A DNA stretch of 57,912 nucleotides from assembly GCF_021531975.1 (NCBI RefSeq), contig NZ_JAFBIY010000009.1, positions 1 through 57,912 on the forward strand, given 5' to 3'. The notes under the pieces are model-generated. The model searched no databases. It saw nothing but the letters and a program-made list of their open reading frames with translations, and had not been told where the DNA came from. The stretch comes from Faecalicatena contorta. Its GTDB lineage: Bacteria; Bacillota; Clostridia; Lachnospirales; Lachnospiraceae. Position 1 is the stretch's first letter; the number at the start of each line of letters is the position of its first letter. Position numbers and translations under genes: made by a program. Positions 55,025 to 57,912 of the stretch are shown piece by piece.

Positions 55025-55052
55025 TTGACGTAAGATAAATATGTGTTATAAT
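55025..55052 (+). promoter_or_regulatory. Sigma-A promoter of rpsU
   Basis: TTGACG (55025-55030) and TATAAT (55047-55052) are spaced by 16 bp, about 80 bp before the rpsU start. Confidence 0.75.
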
Positions 55053-55131
55053 CTTATGTAGTGCAATAAATATACCCGAACAGTCGTATGATGCACAATA
55101 TAGGACTGGAGGGGAGGTTAGGTGTGAGACT

Positions 55132-55308
55132 ATGTCAAATGTAATCGTTAAAGAAAACGAGACGTTAGATAGCGCTTTACGCAGATTCAAAAGAAACTGT
55201 GCAAAAGCAGGCATTCAGCAGGAGATTCGTAAGAGAGAACATTACGAGAAACCAAGCGTTAGACGTAAGAAAAAATCTGAAGCAGCTAGAAAACGTAAGT
55301 ATAACTAA
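55132..55308 (+). CDS. rpsU: 30S ribosomal protein S21
   Basis: S21 is a very small, basic 30S protein. The 58-residue frame reads [20 protein letters not shown], then [19 protein letters not shown] and [22 protein letters not shown] 55132 is preceded by GGAGGGGAGGTTAGG. It has its own promoter and a strong terminator, so it is a single-gene unit. Confidence 0.97.
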   Translation: MSNVIVKENETLDSALRRFKRNCAKAGIQQEIRKREHYEKPSVRRKKKSEAARKRKYN

Positions 55309-55320
55309 TATGTGCAATGA

Positions 55321-55353
55321 ATAGAGTGTTTTTTCAAAAAACACTCTATTTTT
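55321..55353 (+). terminator. Terminator of rpsU
   Basis: ATAGAGTGTTTTTT (55321-55334) pairs perfectly with its complement at 55336-55349 over a one-base centre, followed by a T-run. Confidence 0.9.
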
Positions 55354-55402
55354 AGTTTTGCCCGCTGTTGTGGGCGTGAACAGTGAAAGTAGGAAAGAAG
55401 AT

Positions 55403-55996
55403 ATGTGGTGGAATAAAATTATCTTTGGCTGGAGTGCATACCATGTAGTCTTGTGGTTCCTTGCATACAGCATCTTAGGGTGGATCGTGGAATCCATATA
55501 TATGTCTATATGCAACCGTAAGCTCACGAACAGAGGATTTGCCAGAGGACCTGTGTGTCCGATCTATGGAGTGGGAGCATTAACTGTATTTTTCATTTTG
55601 CGGCCTTACAGCGGCAATCCAATACAGCTCTTTTTTATGGGAATGTTTCTTGCGACATTTCTGGAGTATGTTACTGCTCTTGTCATGCAGCGGATGTTTG
55701 GAATGATCTGGTGGGATTATACAGAGAAGCCGTTCAATTATCGTGGTATTCTCTGTCTGGAAAGTTCTGTTGCATGGGGATTCTATACGCTTGCTCTTTT
55801 CTTCTTCCTGCACGGCTTCGTTGTGCGGCTTGTAGACGCGATACCGGTTATGGCAGGGAAGATTGGTGGTACGATAGTGCTGGCACTTTATGTTGTTGAT
55901 TTCATGAGTGTTCTCTATCGAGAGAAGAAAGAAGATATACCAGACAGGGTGTGGGAATGGAAAGACAACCTTGTAAATAAATTTTCACGAGAATAA
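55403..55996 (+). CDS. Putative ABC-transporter type IV (CmpB-like) membrane protein
   Basis: The 197-residue protein has about five membrane helices and the family pattern LGWIVESIYMSICNRKLTNR, given here in part, then GFARGPVCPIYGVGAL. The later WWDYTEKPFNYRGILCLESS stretch (WWDYTEKPFNYRG) is also typical. Members of this family (PF06541-type) are common in clostridia and called putative ABC transporters, but no ATPase partner is adjacent and the function is unknown. ATG 55403 follows AGGAAAG; the frame continues upstream to 55358 without a ribosome binding site. Confidence 0.82.
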   Translation: MWWNKIIFGWSAYHVVLWFLAYSILGWIVESIYMSICNRKLTNRGFARGPVCPIYGVGALTVFFILRPYSGNPIQLFFMGMFLATFLEYVTALVMQRMFGMIWWDYTEKPFNYRGILCLESSVAWGFYTLALFFFLHGFVVRLVDAIPVMAGKIGGTIVLALYVVDFMSVLYREKKEDIPDRVWEWKDNLVNKFSRE

Positions 55997-56007
55997 TAAA
56001 AAAAGTA

Positions 56008-56036
56008 TTGACTCATCAAAAACAAAGGTATATACT
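56008..56036 (+). promoter_or_regulatory. Sigma-A promoter upstream of the aminotransferase gene
   Basis: TTGACT (56008-56013) and TATACT (56031-56036) are spaced by 17 bp. Transcription from about 56043 meets the hairpin at 56055 almost at once. Confidence 0.8.
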
Positions 56037-56054
56037 GTATTCGTCAAAGGCAAA

Positions 56055-56087
56055 GGCGCCGTATCAAAGGATACGGTGCCTTTTTTT
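56055..56087 (+). terminator. Terminator-like hairpin in the aminotransferase leader
   Basis: GGCGCCGTATC (56055-56065) pairs with GATACGGTGCC (56070-56080) around a short loop, followed by seven T. It lies between a good promoter and the gene, so it may be an attenuator, or it may terminate the upstream gene with a promoter placed in front of it. Confidence 0.8.
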
Positions 56088-56124
56088 GTCTATAGAAGAC
56101 GGTATGAAAGCGAGGAGATTTTAA

Positions 56125-57366
56125 ATGAGATTAAAAGACACAGGGCTTACAGCACAGGAATTAAAGGACATGGTAAATAAGTACATGGTAGAGACGTATG
56201 AAAGATATGATTTCATCGCAGAAAGAGCAGAAGGAATGTACTTATATGACGAAGATGGCAATGCATATCTTGATTTTTACGGTGGCGTTGCAGTAAACAG
56301 TCCTGGTAACAGAAATGAAAGAGTTGTTGAAGCGATTAAAGATCAGCTTGGCGACATTATGCATACATTTAACTATCCATATACCATTCCACAGGCATTA
56401 CTTGCAAAGAAAATCTGTGATACAATCGGAATGGATAAGATCTTCTATCAGAACTCAGGAACAGAATCCAATGAGTGTATGATCAAAATGGCAAGAAAAT
56501 ACGGTGTTGACAATTACGGACCGGAAAAATATCATATTATTACTGCAAAGAATGGTTTCCATGGAAGAACATATGGAGCTATGTCAGCAACAGGACAGCC
56601 GGATAATGCAATCCAGCAGGGATTCAAACCGATGCTTCCAGGCTTCTCCTACGCAGAATTTAATAATCTTGAAGACTTCGCTTCCAAGGTAACAGAAAAT
56701 ACAATTGCAATTATGATCGAGCCTGTACAGGGCGAAGGTGGTGTTCGTCCTGCAACACAGGAATTTATCGAAGGACTGAGAAAACTGTGTGACGAGAAAG
56801 GTTTACTCCTTCTGTTTGATGAAGTACAGACAGGTTGGGGACGTACCGGATACCCAATGGCATTTATGGGATACGGAGTAAAACCAGATGCAGTATCCAT
56901 GGCAAAAGCTATGGGAGGCGGAATGCCAATCGGTGCCTGCTGTGCAACAGAAAAAGTAGCAAAGGCATTCACAGCAGGAACACACGGCTCTACATATGGC
57001 GGACATGCGCTTGCCTGTGCAGCAGCTTATGCATCCGTATCTGAGATTCTTGACAAAGACTTAAGCGGAAACGCAAGAGAAGTAGGCGAATACATGAAAC
57101 AGGAACTCGCTAAACTTCCACATATTAAAGAAGTAAGAGGCCGCGGACTTCTGGTTGGATGTGAATATGATATTCCGATCGCTGTTGAAGTAAAACATGG
57201 CTGCCTTGACAGAATGGCACTTATCACAGCAATCGGCGACAGCATCAACAGAATGATCCCACCACTTATTGTAACAAAGAAACAGGTGGATGAACTGATG
57301 CTGATCATGCGTGCGGCAATCAATGACGCAGCAGAACAGTATGACGAAATGCGGAAGGCTAGTTAA
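56125..57366 (+). CDS. Class III PLP-dependent aminotransferase (acetylornithine aminotransferase-like)
   Basis: The 413-residue protein belongs to the ArgD/ornithine aminotransferase family. Typical features are FYQNSGTESNECMIKMARKY, the GFHGRTYGAMSATGQ motif, MIEPVQGEGGVRP, LFDEVQTGWGRTGY, and the PLP-binding lysine in SMAKAMGGGMPIGA. STYGGHALACAAAY and EVRGRGLLVGCEY follow. Acetylornithine aminotransferase is the best guess; other amino-group donors are possible. It stands alone, without argC/J/B, and ends exactly where foldback repeat copy C begins. An attenuator-like hairpin precedes it. Confidence 0.85.
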   Translation: MRLKDTGLTAQELKDMVNKYMVETYERYDFIAERAEGMYLYDEDGNAYLDFYGGVAVNSPGNRNERVVEAIKDQLGDIMHTFNYPYTIPQALLAKKICDTIGMDKIFYQNSGTESNECMIKMARKYGVDNYGPEKYHIITAKNGFHGRTYGAMSATGQPDNAIQQGFKPMLPGFSYAEFNNLEDFASKVTENTIAIMIEPVQGEGGVRPATQEFIEGLRKLCDEKGLLLLFDEVQTGWGRTGYPMAFMGYGVKPDAVSMAKAMGGGMPIGACCATEKVAKAFTAGTHGSTYGGHALACAAAYASVSEILDKDLSGNAREVGEYMKQELAKLPHIKEVRGRGLLVGCEYDIPIAVEVKHGCLDRMALITAIGDSINRMIPPLIVTKKQVDELMLIMRAAINDAAEQYDEMRKAS

Positions 57367-57912
57367 GAATTTGGTTCAGTGATTTTATCTGAGGCAGAAT
57401 AGTGATGCGAGACAGCTGAACTTTGAAAAACGAACCAGTCGCTGACAAACGGTAAACATCAAAAGCTGATATAACATTCGTAACCGAGTATATTCGACGG
57501 GAACTCCTGATGAGTTCCGCGTCTCAGATACTCTTTCGCCTTGTATGGGAAGTACAAGGCGAATACGAAGTTATATCAGCTTTTTCTGCAACCGTTTGTA
57601 ACGCTCTTCCACGTTTCCACAAGCTCAGCTGTCTCGCGTCACTTGTAATGTCTCAGCCAAAATACTGAAACCGCATAGCTCAAGTGTTTCCACCACGTTA
57701 TCGGCGCGATAACAAGCTCTTTTTCATTATCTGAGAGCGAAAAAGAAAATATGTACTGACTTTTTTTAGAACCAAATCATTTCCTCAGAGACAAAATTCT
57801 AAAATGGAATGCGTTTTCAACAAATCATTTCATTCAAATATGAATTTTTTCTCTTTGGAGCTGACTTCGACCTCCCAAAATTCATTACAATTCTTTACTT
57901 TTACATATAGAA
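57367..57912 (-). repeat. Foldback repeat, copy C (inverted, expanded apex)
   Basis: It begins immediately after the aminotransferase stop codon and runs to the window edge. Read on the minus strand it has the same order of blocks as copies A and B: the TTCTATATGTAAAAG end, AGTCAGTACATATTTTC, CGCCGATAACGTGG, the GTGACGCGAGACAGC arm, the GCTGATATAAC apex and the CTGAACCAAATTC end. An 81-bp insert at 57488-57568 replaces the loop and itself contains two hairpins, with the triplet CGA duplicated at the junctions. GTTATCG/CGATAAC (57697-57713) forms another small palindrome. There is no gene in this region. Confidence 0.85.

Overview
The window looks like the chromosome of a Gram-positive, endospore-forming, obligately anaerobic Clostridia member, most likely a gut Lachnospiraceae. 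The evidence is the complete spoIIIAA-AH operon, gpr, spoIIP, spoIVB and spo0A, the nusB-xseA-xseB-ispA-dxs-tlyA-nadK-argR-recN-spoIVB-spo0A gene order, an [FeFe] hydrogenase, and AGGAGG-type ribosome binding sites. The family assignment is an inference from gene content and protein style; no marker search was possible. Almost all genes lie on the + strand. The exceptions are rpsT, an aldo/keto reductase, a small HTH gene and a tiny ribbon-helix-helix gene.

Layout. 1-1.2 kb: the end of a large foldback repeat (copy A) and a free-standing Rpn C-terminal protein. 1.2-3.9 kb: rpsT (minus) divergent from the sporulation genes gpr and spoIIP. 3.9-8.2 kb: a second-type topoisomerase pair (parE/parC-like) with a palindromic repeat between the genes. 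8.2-9.9 kb: an HTH-Uma2 fusion and NudC. 10-18.2 kb: the classic rimP-nusA-rnpM-ylxQ-infB-rbfA-nrnA-truB-ribF translation/RNA operon behind a strong promoter and a leader hairpin. 18.2-23.7 kb: Na/Pi transporter, rpsO with a three-way-junction leader, an aldo/keto reductase on the other strand, and pnp with a long leader hairpin. 23.7-27.0 kb: an accessory island between two repeat elements. It holds an XRE-like regulator, a divergent membrane-anchored Ser/Thr kinase, a tiny RHH protein and a zinc-ribbon Ltp-repeat protein, followed by a 207-bp inverted repeat and foldback repeat copy B. 27.0-31.7 kb: spoIIIAA-AH. 31.8-33.4 kb: prfC. 33.5-44.3 kb: the asp23-to-spo0A housekeeping and sporulation cluster. 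44.4-57.4 kb: glgA, a methionine-synthesis set (metF, reactivation-domain protein, metH), asnA, [FeFe] hydrogenase, alaS, rpsU, a membrane protein and a class III aminotransferase. 57.4-57.9 kb: foldback repeat copy C, inverted relative to A and B.

Most genes are ordinary core genes. The unusual content is in the repeats and the island. A family of long foldback repeats (three copies) shares conserved arms but has a variable apex: one copy lost 46 bp between short direct repeats, and another gained an 81-bp two-hairpin insert. A second repeat family has two copies, each combining two 12-bp motifs 22 bp apart with a near-perfect palindrome placed right at a stop codon. The kinase/HTH/RHH/Ltp island sits between members of these families and is the best candidate for an undescribed accessory system; its function cannot be assigned from sequence alone. 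Regulatory structures read directly from the sequence include leaders for rimP, rpsO, pnp and the aminotransferase gene. No tRNA, rRNA or CRISPR array was recognised.
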